Below are positions 53,001 through 59,807 of a stretch of DNA of 64,000 bases, one piece after another. Each line of letters begins with the position of its first letter. Position 1 is the first letter of the stretch. Where the stretch lies: positions 2,751,784 to 2,815,783 of the forward strand of contig CP136066.1 in assembly GCA_032622095.1 (NCBI GenBank). The letters are read 5' to 3'. Both the position numbers and the translations under genes were made by a program. This DNA is from Siphonodentalium dalli (taxonomy: Eukaryota > Mollusca > Scaphopoda > Gadilida > Siphonodentaliidae). Under the pieces are notes generated by a model. It made no database searches. It had not been told where the DNA came from and worked only from the letters and a program-made list of their open reading frames with translations.

Positions 53001-56000
53001 AACATTAATTATATTCGGCATTCTAGTCTGACCTGGTGTACAACATACATCATATTCGGCATTCTAGTCTGACCTGGTGTACAACATACATCATATTCGG
53101 CATTCTAGTCTGACCTGGTGGACAACATTAATTATATTCGGCATTCCAGTCTGACCTGGTGGACAACATTAATTATATTCGGCATTCTAGTCTGACCTGG
53201 TGTACAACATTAATTATATTCGGCATTCCAGTCTGACCTGGTGTACACCATTAATTATTTTCGGCATTATAGTCTGACCTGGTGGACAACATTAATTATA
53301 TTCGGCATTCTAGTCTGACCTGGTGTACAACATTAATTATATTCGGCATTCTAGTCTGACCTGGTGGACAACATTAATTATATTCGGCATTCTAGTCTGA
53401 CCTGGTGTACAACATACATTATATTCGGCATTCTAGTCTGACCTGGTGTACAACATACATTATATTCGGCATTCTAGTCTGACCTGGTGTACAACATTAA
53501 TTATATTCGGCATTCCAGTCTGACCTGGTGTACAACATTAATTATATTCGGCATTCTAGTCTGACCTGGTGTACAACATTAATTATATTCGGCATTCTAG
53601 TCTGACCTGGTGGACAACATTAATTATATTCGGCATTCTAGTCTGACCTGGTGTACAACATACATTATATTCGGCATTCTAGTCTGACCTGGTGTACAAC
53701 ATTAATTATATTCGGCATTCTAGTCTGACCTGGTGTACAACATTAATTATATTCGGCATTCTAGTCTGACCTGGTGTACAACATACATTATATTCGGCAT
53801 TCTAGTCTGACCTGGTGTACAACATTAATTATATTCGGCATTCTAGTCTGACCTGGTGTACAACATTAATTATATTCGGCATTCCAGTCTGACCTGGTGT
53901 ACAACATTAATTATTTTCGGCATTCTAGTCTGACCTGGTGTACAACATTAATTATATTCGGCATTCTAGTCTGACCTGGTGGACAACATTAATTATATTC
54001 GGCATTCCAGTCTGACCTGGTGTACAACATACATTATATTCGGCATTCTAGTCTGACCTGGTGTACAACATTAATTATATTCGGCATTCCAGTCTGACTT
54101 GGTGTACAACATTAATTATATTCGGCATTCTAGTCTGACCTGGTGTACACCATTAATTATATTCGGCATTATAGTCTGACCTGGTGGACAACATTAATTA
54201 TTTTCGGCATTCTAGGGTGTAAGCTACAGTTGCCATAGAAAACAACGGTATACATCAAGCCGTTACCCCGTGCGACAGTTCTACAAGGGAGAGGTGCTTC
54301 CGGAGAAAGACAATACCTTCACGGAGCACATCAAAGTGCCACAAACACCACCGAACGATCTTCTGTACTGCAATATAATGGAGGTCAACTACTTCGTCAA
54401 GGTATACTAACCCTGCAGGGAGCCCCACACATATATAGAAGCATGTGTACTGAGTGTCGTCTGCTCGGTTTGTCTGGGGCTCTGTGCGGGTGAAATTATG
54501 AAATTGTTAAAGAATACAATAACAAATTATTAAAATTGTAAAAAATTGTTAGGCCAATGCATTCTCTTATATATGCGAGGCGACCTATGGTCGACTCACA
54601 TATATAAGAGAATGCATTGGCACAGGGTAAAACAATCCCAATATAATGGAGGTCAACTACATCGTCAAGGCAACGAGCGTCTTGAAACATAACATGGGGT
54701 CAATACAATGCAATACAGTTATTTTAATATCAGCGTCCCTGTACGAATAATTTTACGTTTATTACGTCAGCCTGTGTTTATTAGGTTAATACTATATTAA
54801 TTATATGATGCCATAGTATATGCGTTGGAGAGAACACCTACTGACCTTGCACACTTATTGTGCGATCCACAAATGAGATATTAAGCATAATTTTGCTGTC
54901 GCTAAAATATGGCATATCTCTTCCCGGAACGTGTTGTACATTATTCCGTCGCCTATACGGAAAAGAATATATCAACAAATATAAATTGTATTTAGTATAT
55001 CGTATCACCTCCACCGGACAGTTGTATAATGTATGAGATGTTTAGATCACAAATATGTACGAACACGTCCATGGCAACCAAAAGTCAAATACAATATCAT
55101 TTTATTTCACTTAAGTGAAATAAAGTGTCATTTTATATTACTTAAGTAACATTAATATTAAATAGCGGTTTGGCTTGCCATACACGTCCGGATCGTACGA
55201 ACAGCGCTCCAGGTGGGATACTTATATCTCGTTACCAACTTCAATCACGGGAAATTGCGATTTGACAATATGGAGCCTCGCATAGACCCATACAGACGAC
55301 AGTCATCAGTGTATCGTTCTCTCTGCCTGGTGCCCCATAAAGGGTTAATATTCAAATCTGATTTTAACACGATCTCACGATCTCTATATACGACTTTAAA
55401 AAACAAAACATCACGAAACCAGTATTGGTACGAAACATCTTTCAACTCAGAGTCCAATCTGGCTACATTTATTACAATTGGGGGGGGGGGATATTACATC
55501 TGCAACAGCTTGTCTGGAGACACATACCTGTTAGTGGTACACATGCTGTCAATAAATGTATATTGTTGTGTAATGAATATGTATACAGCATTCGACTGAC
55601 TCATTTAGTTCCACCAAACCACATTATTTCAACTTGATGATAACGAAATGATCAGCCATTTTTACTTTGTTGTTACAATATTTGCAACTCCCAAATTTAG
55701 CTACAATAGTTATATGCTATTGTAGCTACATTTGCTATCGTAAAACAATATTTTACCAATTCCCATTGCATGCAAGCATTACCTGTATATATAACATTTC
55801 GGTTGCACCAGTTTGCGGAATATCCGAGAATCATAGCTAAGCACATGCATATATTATGAAGTTGGTAATGCTATGTGAGCTGGGACTCAGATCCATCCGT
55901 ATATGATCTATTTTTCTTCTATTTAGGTACATTTGTCAGGAAAAAGTAACAATGTTGGAATATTGTTGTTAATAATATATGCAAATGGCAAACAATATAA

Positions 56001-57292
56001 CTAAGAGTATAATCAAATCACGTTCTTATATATTTAAATTGTTGTTTGTTGGATTGGGTTACCTCTCTTCGACCAGATTCACCCATCATCAGTAGCCATA
56101 TGTAGCTATGGCAGCTGCATATGGCTCACCATACCTGGTTAAATCATTGGTCCGATTGGTATCACGTGAGTTTTACTATATACGCAGTGAACACGTGAAC
56201 GAATTTTACCGCACAGCCTATATCTGATTAACCCAATGTATGGTGTACTATCACTATATAGTGGGTACACAGTAATAAACACATTTTACTAAACTGCCCA
56301 ACACCCGATTAATATGATGTTGGGTTAAGAACTATCCAACGGATATGTATAGTGTATCGGTTCATTGTGACGTGCTGTGTGGGAGATTTGGTGACAATGT
56401 CAGATGTGCCAATTCATCAGACACCAAGGCAGATAATTCTAGTGTTTACCTGTACAACATACAATAAAAACATTTATTATTACAGGCGGACATCAATACG
56501 GTGGACGACGATGCTACGATGGAACTTAAATGTAGAGTCTACATTGGGTCAGCATTGTGTGAACCTGAACCTGACCATCCACATGAACCCCAAGTTGACA
56601 CCACACCGGTTAACACCGCAGCATCGTATCAACCGCCCACGTCTGAATTTATGAATCAATATAACCAAGCGCAAAACACGCAAATACCTCAACCAGACAA
56701 GGGGTATCCATCCCAAGCTCAAATACAGCCCGGATCGACAGGGTCGTATAAACCACCGACGGCTGAATTCGTGCAGCAATGGAACAAGGAACAAGGCGTG
56801 CGGATGTCTCCAGAAAGACAGTCACTACCAAACCAAACTCAACTACAGACTGAGTTCGATCCGCAATACATCGATCAGTTAAACGTAAATAACGTGAGAT
56901 CGGTTCAGGCAGGACAATCTGGGTTTATATCGCAACCGATATCTCAAAACAATATGGGCCCAACCATACCTGGACCAGGATATGGCGTGCATTCTGTTCA
57001 AACGGGACAATCTGGGTTTACATCGCAACATATATCTCAAAACAATATTGGCCCAACTACACCTGGACCAGGATATGGCGTGCATTCTGTTCAAACGGGA
57101 CAATCTGGGTTCATAACACAATCAAACTCTCATAACAAAATGGGCACAGCTACAACTGGATCAGGATATGGCGTGAATTCCGTTCAAACGGGGAATACTG
57201 GGTTCATTACACAATCAAACGCTCAACAAAATACACCATCAACACATCAGGTGAATTCAGGTCAGCAGAGCCAACCTGGAATTATACGTTGA
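22938..57292 (+). CDS. Arrestin domain-containing protein (alpha-arrestin/ARRDC family), six coding exons
   Basis: Joined exons: 22938-23058, 28330-28455, 32353-32576, 33955-34137, 54216-54401 and 56486-57292. Total 1647 nt, 548 residues, with compatible phases at all five GT-AG junctions. Residues 1 to about 160 form an arrestin N domain (MGK start, YMPGEFVSG strand, TLFGK, a PF-QLPENIPYSF block, then GHVKYVL). Residues about 165-312 form the arrestin C domain (GPI, GFVPGETIPVTLYV, LPEKDN, KVPQTPPNDL, NYFVKADI, VYIGSAL). The tail, about 235 residues, is Gln/Asn/Gly-rich. Family members are cytosolic adaptors for membrane-protein endocytosis and ubiquitination, often recruiting NEDD4-type ligases through PPxY. 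No PPxY is visible here, although SY(Q/K)PPT(S/A)EF occurs twice. Function is inferred from the family. The gene symbol is left empty because orthology to a specific ARRDC cannot be decided. Confidence 0.93.
23095..25130. repeat. 68-bp minisatellite in arrestin intron 1
   Basis: The unit of 68 bp includes TACTAAATACTCATTGATGA, GTAGTTATCCCTCAGTAAAT and GTTCAGATAATAAGTTTAAC. Copies begin near 23101, 23169 and 23237 with exact 68-bp spacing and become more diverged after about 24650. The array starts about 40 bp after the exon 1 donor. A 438-bp MITE interrupts it at 23900. A reversed version of the same repeat is found in intron 3 (32.9-33.2 kb). Confidence 0.93.
23900..24337. mobile_element. 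TA-flanked MITE nested in the 68-bp array
   Basis: The ends AAGGTACTCAATC and GATTGAGTACCTT are inverted, and longer inverted arms of about 100 bp follow (including TTGATTCGAGTCGAGGAAGT and its mirror). It is flanked by TA at 23898-23899 and 24338-24339. Removing it restores an ordinary 68-bp monomer, which confirms the boundaries. TA duplication suggests a Tc1/mariner-type non-autonomous element. No transposase is present. Confidence 0.87.
25140..28329. other. Remainder of arrestin intron 1
   Basis: Two-copy repeat of about 58 bp ('catgggttaaccgtatcga') at about 25318-25410. Decayed copies of the palindromic module occur at about 26682-26740 and 27224-27293. A purine/GC patch with GGCGGCGG repeats lies near 25690-25790. 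No further exon is recognised. The last 70 bp contains a duplicated, non-functional copy of the exon 2 acceptor region (28263-28295). Confidence 0.6.
28330..28455 (+). CDS. Arrestin gene exon 2
   Basis: Acceptor TTATTGCAG at 28321-28329 and donor GGGAAAG|GTAAGT at 28455/28456, phase 1 to phase 1. Encodes about 42 residues, including an acidic insert (SDNDEDFDFSETE) and the TLFGK segment that aligns with the conserved E-x-Y-...-LFG strand of the arrestin N domain. Joining to exon 1 replaces the usual VxG with IKA at the junction. Confidence 0.88.
28963..29030. repeat. Strong hairpin in intron 2
   Basis: Arms of about 26 bp (TCAAAATG..AGGATATGGTGATCCC and its mirror GGGATCACCATATCCT..CATTTTGA) are separated by a loop of about 9 bases. 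Only one or two mismatches interrupt the stem. There is no promoter or terminator context, so it is probably the remnant of a small inverted-repeat element. Confidence 0.75.
29055..29185 (-). repeat. Fragment of the dispersed repeat, inverted
   Basis: Reverse complement of the block found at 58.2 kb and 33.3 kb: 'aacacttcttcaaat', 'acgctctttaaaacac', and a GGTGGGTGGGCTT-like run. It lies in intron 2 of the arrestin gene. Confidence 0.6.
29190..31020. other. Intron 2 middle section
   Basis: AT-rich with no recognised exon, repeat array or RNA. A short inverted pair (TGTCTGACA / TGTCAGACC) lies near 30865-30905, within a self-complementary stretch whose outer parts read TGCGTTCCATGGATTATGGA and its mirror around 30837-30935. 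Confidence 0.45.
31025..31110. repeat. Three-copy 30-bp direct repeat
   Basis: GTTTGTCAGCTTATGATGGA plus GAGCCAATGG is repeated almost exactly, with the third copy truncated. It lies in intron 2 of the arrestin gene. Confidence 0.85.
31400..31935. repeat. 49-bp minisatellite in arrestin intron 2
   Basis: The unit of 49 bp includes GGTACTATGTGGAATACCTG, TCCACGTAAT and GGAGTACGAAATATTCA. About nine copies alternate between ACTATGTGG and AATATGCGG variants, hinting at a two-monomer higher-order pattern. The first 100 bp consists of shorter 'ggagtacctctccgggtact' copies. Confidence 0.9.
32032..32090. repeat. Inverted fragment of the 5.8-8.1 kb minisatellite
   Basis: ACCAGCATCATAGCAATTCG and a following ACCAGCATCATAACA are the reverse complement of the 29-bp unit that dominates 5.8-8.1 kb. 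Only about two monomers are present. It lies about 260 bp upstream of exon 3. Confidence 0.75.
32353..32576 (+). CDS. Arrestin gene exon 3
   Basis: Acceptor CTTATTTTTCAG at 32341-32352 has a good pyrimidine tract. The donor is CTGTCG|GTAAGT at 32576/32577. Phase 1 in, phase 0 out, about 75 residues. It carries the most diagnostic arrestin N segment: GTHEIPFQVQLPENIPYSFD, then GHVKYVLIATVERSWKF and the closing FRV-x-x-FYDLD strand. Confidence 0.95.
32900..33235. repeat. 68-bp minisatellite, inverted, in arrestin intron 3
   Basis: About five copies of the reverse complement of the intron 1 repeat. TCTGAACATTTCC phrases lie at about 32915, 32974, 33042, 33110 and 33178, spacing 68 bp after the first interval. 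The orientation is opposite to the much larger array at 23.1-25.1 kb in the same transcription unit. Confidence 0.9.
33220..33910. repeat. Dispersed repeat copy with palindromic module, intron 3
   Basis: It matches the 3.94-4.99 kb repeat in order: a 'gatcgacgctggtcg' block, 'cttcttcaaatagctccgtt', 'cccgattaatcctaagatc', 'gatcatgcacgtgttacc', then the palindrome at 33491-33556. An A/T-rich spacer and a half-palindrome ending in 'tattgcattggca' follow at about 33736-33770. No coding capacity is seen. Its end lies within 60 bp of the exon 4 acceptor. Confidence 0.7.
33955..34137 (+). CDS. Arrestin gene exon 4
   Basis: Acceptor TTTCCTCCACAG at 33943-33954 and donor ACG|GTAAGT at 34137/34138, phase 0 to 0, 61 residues. 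It begins the arrestin C domain: a Cys-containing linker (EATQQYSDCCKKLGPI), then the GFVPGETIPVTLYVSN motif typical of the first C-domain strands, and KIVVVTISL. Confidence 0.94.
34300..35540. repeat. Diverged tandem repeat of about 130-145 bp, intron 4
   Basis: Variants of ATCATGGAGATGATTATGTA followed by TAAGTTTGGTGGTAATCGGC recur at about 34308, 34563, 34752, 34880, 35013, 35155, 35293 and 35439. Each is followed by a 'tgccccctctcc..' and a 'cacacggcaccaagttggcg' block. The copies are old and indel-rich. Short open frames across the units are not conserved between copies. Confidence 0.8.
35470..35880. repeat. Inverted repeat closing the 34.3-35.5 kb array
   Basis: The left arm 35470-35552 (GAAATCGGC ... 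TCAGTCACTTTAGAA) is mirrored by 35797-35880 (TTCTAAAGTGACTGAAAT ... GCCGATTTC). The arm sequence is a copy of the tandem unit, so the last monomer is present in both orientations. Confidence 0.75.
36105..42670. repeat. 41-bp satellite array, block 1 (arrestin intron 4)
   Basis: The monomer of 41 bp reads TCTAGTCTGACCTGGTGTAC followed by AACATTAATTATATTCGGCA and T. Variants include CTATAG insertions, GGTGGAC, CAGCATACATT and CATCATATT. Length implies roughly 145 copies. About 1.3 monomers lie before a 0.6-kb insertion at 36156-36765. Variant monomers recur with a 3248-bp offset (TCTGCATTATAG at 38891 and 42139; GTCTGATCTG at 39311 and 42559), showing large-block duplication inside the array. 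It ends sharply at the 7.2-kb insertion. Confidence 0.97.
36156..36765. mobile_element. Inverted-repeat element inserted in the satellite
   Basis: The ends CCTGGGGCCTGTACTATAG and CTATAGTACAGGCCCCAGG are perfect inverted copies. The arms continue as ATTTACAATTGCC and its mirror, then diverge over about 80-100 bp. Satellite monomers flank both sides, and the monomer is continuous if the element is removed. No transposase is visible, so it is a MITE of unassigned superfamily. Confidence 0.82.
42671..46946. repeat. 1.72-kb tandem repeat, two and a half near-identical copies
   Basis: Units begin with ACTTCCATGGTG at 42671, 44391 and 46110. The third stops at about 46946 after 'ctccgaagat'. Units differ by only a few substitutions or single-base indels per kilobase, indicating recent duplication or homogenisation. 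Each opens with a hairpin (ATACTTCC...GGAAGTAT) and contains an internal direct repeat of about 295 bp (CGAAGATATCGAACATAGGA at 43501 and again at about 43796). Open frames up to 103 codons are repeated because the DNA is repeated, and none has a recognisable domain. Confidence 0.93.
46947..48190. other. Unique part of the 7.2-kb insertion
   Basis: AT-rich DNA with a (TA)n patch at about 47150-47180. The longest frames are 47860-48189 (plus) and 47603-47836 (minus, with one hydrophobic stretch near its C terminus). Neither resembles a known protein. A 14-16-base A-run lies near 48171-48186, next to the tRNA-like sequence. Confidence 0.45.
48190..48275 (-). ncRNA. tRNA-like pol III promoter sequence (SINE head or decayed tRNA)
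   Basis: On the minus strand an A-box-like TAGCCGAGTGGTGAGAGCG (48248-48266) precedes a B-box-like GAGTTCGAATCCC (48203-48215) at tRNA spacing, and the T arm is readable. The 5' and 3' acceptor strands do not pair, and a T-run follows at about 48171-48186 (A-run on plus). This suggests a tRNA-derived SINE or a decayed tRNA rather than a functional tRNA gene. The anticodon cannot be assigned with confidence. Confidence 0.6.
48651..49102 (+). mobile_element. Non-autonomous Helitron
   Basis: It starts with TCTACTACATATTTTGGGAC after an A (48650). It ends with a GGAC..AAGTCTGG hairpin, 'tcaccctg', then CTAG (49099-49102) followed by T. A 5' TC, a 3' hairpin followed within about 10 bases by CTRR, and insertion between A and T are Helitron hallmarks. 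The body has TGACCTTGACCTT-type repeats like the element at 59808. No Rep/helicase is encoded. Confidence 0.8.
49103..49845. other. Right part of the 7.2-kb insertion
   Basis: No gene is recognised. It contains an approximate repeat of the sequence at 48420-48600 ('ccccaaatccaaacg', 'taatgcagaagcatgtac', 'ggtgggttcagacttggcaa' resemble blocks before the Helitron), which suggests a duplicated unit split by the Helitron. GGGATGGGATGGGATACCAT lies near the right end. Confidence 0.45.
49846..54215. repeat. 41-bp satellite array, block 2, ending at the exon 5 acceptor
   Basis: Same monomer as block 1, roughly 106 copies by length. The first 1.5 kb is a duplicate of block 1 from about 39.43 kb (offset 10427 bp, then 10263 bp after loss of four monomers). 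From about 51.1 kb a 943-bp higher-order unit (23 monomers) is visible: TACACC variants at 52301 and 53244, and TCTGACTTGG variants at 52042 and 52986. The final monomer ends exactly at TTCTAG (54210-54215), the splice acceptor of exon 5. Confidence 0.97.
54216..54401 (+). CDS. Arrestin gene exon 5
   Basis: Phase 0 to 0, 62 residues. The acceptor is CGGCATTCTAG, which is part of the last satellite monomer, and the donor is GTCAAG|GTATAC. The frame encodes VSYSC, FYKGEVLPEKDNTFTEHIKV, PPNDLLYC and MEVNYFVK, which match the arrestin C-domain order (the K-V-P-x-x-PP-x-x-L block and the closing YxVKV strand). The residue series continues directly into exon 6. Confidence 0.94.
54554..54620. repeat. 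Palindromic module, intron 5
   Basis: The same 67-bp CCAATGCATT...AATGCATTGG palindrome as in the piggyBac-type MITEs, here with only a short 'cacaggg' neighbour and an AT-rich left flank. It sits between exon 5 and a duplicated fragment of the exon 5 end. Confidence 0.85.
54639..54670 (+). repeat. Duplicated fragment of exon 5 3' end
   Basis: CAATATAATGGAGGTCAACT plus ACATCGTCAAGG repeats exon 5 positions 54371-54402 with a single T-to-A difference. The copy is followed by CAACG rather than TATAC, so it lacks a GT donor. It lies 268 bp downstream, just after the palindromic module. Confidence 0.85.
54680..56485. other. Arrestin intron 5
   Basis: Contains a MITE-like repeat (55690-56125, listed separately), a mirrored pair of TTTTATTTCACTTAAGTGAA-type palindromes at about 55100-55145 and an 11-G run near 55481-55491. 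A 128-codon frame at 55213-55599 has no recognisable domain and is not needed for a continuous arrestin reading frame. Confidence 0.5.
55690..56125. mobile_element. MITE-like element, uninterrupted copy
   Basis: Bounded by short palindromes built on TAGCTACAATAG and TAGCCATATGTAGCTA. Its full length reappears in inverted orientation at 58974-61220, where it is split by three Helitrons. The shared blocks include CGGTTGCACCAG, CGGAATATCCGAGAA, GATCCATCCGTATAT and AACAATGTTGGA..ATTGT. No coding potential is seen, and the exact ends and target duplication are uncertain. Confidence 0.75.
56486..57292 (+). CDS. Arrestin gene exon 6, last strand plus repetitive tail
   Basis: Acceptor TTATTATTACAG at 56474-56485, phase 0; stop TGA at 57290-57292. 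The first 33 codons complete the arrestin C domain (ADI...MELKCRVYIGSAL). The rest is a low-complexity Gln/Asn/Ser/Gly/Pro tail. SYQPPTSEF (residues 327-335) and SYKPPTAEF (367-375) are 40 residues apart. Residues about 417-535 are nearly four copies of a 31-residue repeat with consensus GYGVHSVQTGQSGF, in exact 93-bp spacing (56915, 57008, 57101, 57194). No PPxY, transmembrane segment or signal peptide is present. Confidence 0.92.
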   Translation, partial: ADINTVDDDATMELKCRVYIGSALCEPEPDHPHEPQVDTTPVNTAASYQPPTSEFMNQYNQAQNTQIPQPDKGYPSQAQIQPGSTGSYKPPTAEFVQQWNKEQGVRMSPERQSLPNQTQLQTEFDPQYIDQLNVNNVRSVQAGQSGFISQPISQNNMGPTIPGPGYGVHSVQTGQSGFTSQHISQNNIGPTTPGPGYGVHSVQTGQSGFITQSNSHNKMGTATTGSGYGVNSVQTGNTGFITQSNAQQNTPSTHQVNSGQQSQPGIIR

Positions 57293-57441
57293 GCCAACGA
57301 CAAACACACCAGCACAGGTTGCTGGAAACCCTATATTGTTAATTCAACCTCATGTGTTGTGTCCAGGCGCACGTGTTACAGTACATCATGTTCGGTGATT
57401 GCTCAATTGCCAATTTGGTCATTCATTTATGTTTATGTCAC

Positions 57442-57447
57442 AATAAA
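57442..57447 (+). promoter_or_regulatory. Candidate polyadenylation signal of the arrestin gene
   Basis: AATAAA lies 150 bp after the stop codon, in 'gtcacaataaaacacacc'. It is the first canonical hexamer downstream of the stop. Cleavage would be expected about 10-30 bases later. Confidence 0.6.
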
Positions 57448-57449
57448 AC

Positions 57450-58970
57450 ACACCATAATGTGAATATCAAAGGCGTTGACCAAGGCGACTGAATACTGTT
57501 GATAGAATAGCTGCACGGCCATATACTAATCGATCCATCAATCATTCGCATGCAGCTTGTTGGGCTCCCTGAGACTTACTGTGCTGCATGGTAATATCCA
57601 TACTGTAAGACATACTTAAGAACGAAATAGGTGTGTTAGTTGAGGCATGTGTATGGCGCTGTGGGCATCGTAACACATTTAGGGTGCTAAGTGGTTCACC
57701 CTATGTGCTCCACGCCGACATTTCCTCCAATGCAACACACCATATACATGTACATACATAAGAGTCAGTAACTAAATTGGGGTTTACGATTCGTTAAATT
57801 TAATTTGGATTCATTTAATACCACTCCCACTTTTGTTTCAGACATTCTTAACTCTTAGCTAGACTATGCACACGTTCCATCGTGCTCACCCGGTCAATAT
57901 AACTTATTAAAAGGCACATCCTAACTATATTTGTATCAGGTACAAAATGCAGGCCCTGGCACTGTTTTGTCGTAAATGCGGTCAGTTTTAAGTATAAGTG
58001 TGTTGTCATTTCAATAGTATGAACAGATTATCTATGCAATACTAGAATACGTACACAATTAGATAGGGATTTCGTCGAGATCACGATTAGATAGCGATTC
58101 ATTTTCACCTGAAGTTGTGAGCATATTTCGGAATGCGTATACGGGTGATAACTCTATATAGAACATACTTTTACGAAGTAACGGATTATGTATATGAACT
58201 AATTTACAGCACTAAAAGTGATCAACTTTGGTCGGGCATAAGTAAACTTAACTTGTTAGGTGGGTGGGCTTTGGTGTGTTTAGGAGAACGCTCTTTAAAA
58301 CACTTCTTCAAATAGAGCACAATCTGCTGCGCCAGCGTCCTTCGTGGCATCAACCCAAACTCCAATCAGGGTTTAACCTCCCTTTGTGACTCGGTAAGAC
58401 GGCTGCTATCGGCGACATTTTACTCACATTTGGTGGACTTCGCGATATTAAGATAAATATTAAGCGAGGAAAATGCTGCCTTTATTGAGCACACAAAATA
58501 TCGGAAAAATGTGTGTGGTTTCGTACCTTAGGTTTGGAATGTCCCACTAGAACCAAACACCTATATGGCGAAAAGGTGTGCTTTGGTTACCCGATTACGT
58601 TCCGACAACACGCATGGTAAGTCAGCCACAAGAGTTCTAATTTACTCCAATGTTGACGAGTTACTTGCGAAAATCGTCAACAAAACTACAGCTCTGATCC
58701 TACATTCTGTCAGTAAGTTGTTAGTGTGGAAATTGTTCTCAAAGCACATACGAAAATTGACTTTGGGGCGATCGGTTTTCGCCATTTTGTTTGGAAAACC
58801 CCGCGCTAAACATAGAAACGGCAGACTAGTACCCAGTCAGTGACACGGTCAGAATGGAAGTGTGACGGGTGCGCCCTGGTAGAGATTGACATCGACCATG
58901 GCAATGCTACATCGTCGTCACACAGACTATTTTCTTTTGAAAAAAAAGTCTGGATTATTGTATCAATTCC
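57450..58970. other. Intergenic stretch after the arrestin gene
   Basis: Includes a copy of the dispersed repeat at about 58130-58320 (AAAAGTGATCAACTTTGGTCG, GGGTGGGCTT, CACTTCTTCAAATAGAGC). The 58320-58960 part is less AT-rich and contains a 92-codon frame (58565-58843) with no recognisable domain. It could be a promoter or exon of an unseen neighbouring gene, but nothing decisive was found. Confidence 0.45.
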
Positions 58971-59187
58971 CAAATATAGCTACAATAGCTACATATGGCT
59001 ATTGGTGATGGGTGAACATGGTTGAAGAGGGATAAGCCAATCCAACAAACAATCATTTAAATATACAGGAACATGATTTGATTATACTCTTAGTAAATTA
59101 TATTGTTTGTCATTTCCATGTATAATTAACACAATACTCCAACATTGTTACCTTTTCTTGACACATGTACGCAAATAGAACAATATA

Positions 59188-59807
59188 TCTCATATATATT
59201 TTGAAGACCTCTGTTTGTTTGTTTGTTTGTCTGTCATTGATACAAATCTACGATTCTCGACCGATCGGGACGAAACTTGGTACGTGTGTGTAGTTTGACC
59301 AGGCGGTGAACGTTGTCGTATTGGCGAGCACGTGCGGTGCCCGTGCAGCGCATGCGCAGACGAGATCTCGGAAACGGGTGGAGCTATCGACTTCAAATTT
59401 GCTATGTGAATGTATCTTGCCCCGGATGCGAATTTTATCGGGTCGTCGTGCCCGTGCGACGCCAGCTTCGCGCATGCGCAGACGAGATATCGGAAACGGG
59501 TGGAGCTATCGACTTCAAATTTGCTATGTGAATGTATCTTGCCCCGGATACGAATGTTATCGGGTTGCCGAGCCCGTGCGACGCCAGCTTCGCGCATGCG
59601 CAGACGAGATCTCGGAAACGGGTGGAGCTATCGACTTGAAATTTGGTATGTGAATGTATCTTGCCCCGGATACGAAGTTTATCGGGTCGCCGAGCCCGTG
59701 CGACACCAGCTTCGCGCATGCGCAGACCAGATCTCGGAAACGGGTGGAGCTATCGACTTGAAATTTGGTTTTTGAATAGCCCGGACAACGTCGGGCTCAT
59801 CGGCTAG
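59188..59807 (+). mobile_element. Non-autonomous Helitron 1 of a tandem triplet
   Basis: Starts TCTCATATATATTTTGAAGA after A. Ends with the hairpin GCCCGGACAACGTCGGGC, 'tcatcgg', then CTAG at 59804-59807. The interior has four copies of a 122-bp unit carrying GCGCATGCGCAGA (at 59349, 59471, 59593 and 59715), followed by CGGAAACGGGTGGAGCTATC. No Rep/helicase is encoded. Confidence 0.85.

Noticed and set aside
36766-54215. CRISPR array
   Set aside because: Repeats are directly abutting 41-bp monomers without unique spacers, in a eukaryotic intron with no cas genes.
55213-55599. 128-codon frame in intron 5 as an extra arrestin exon
   Set aside because: Exon 5 joins exon 6 in phase 0 with continuous arrestin C-domain sequence (NYFVK|ADI), leaving no gap to fill. 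The frame has no recognisable domain.
58565-58843. 92-codon frame with balanced composition
   Set aside because: No domain, splice partners or conservation could be shown, so it is noted only as part of an unassigned stretch.
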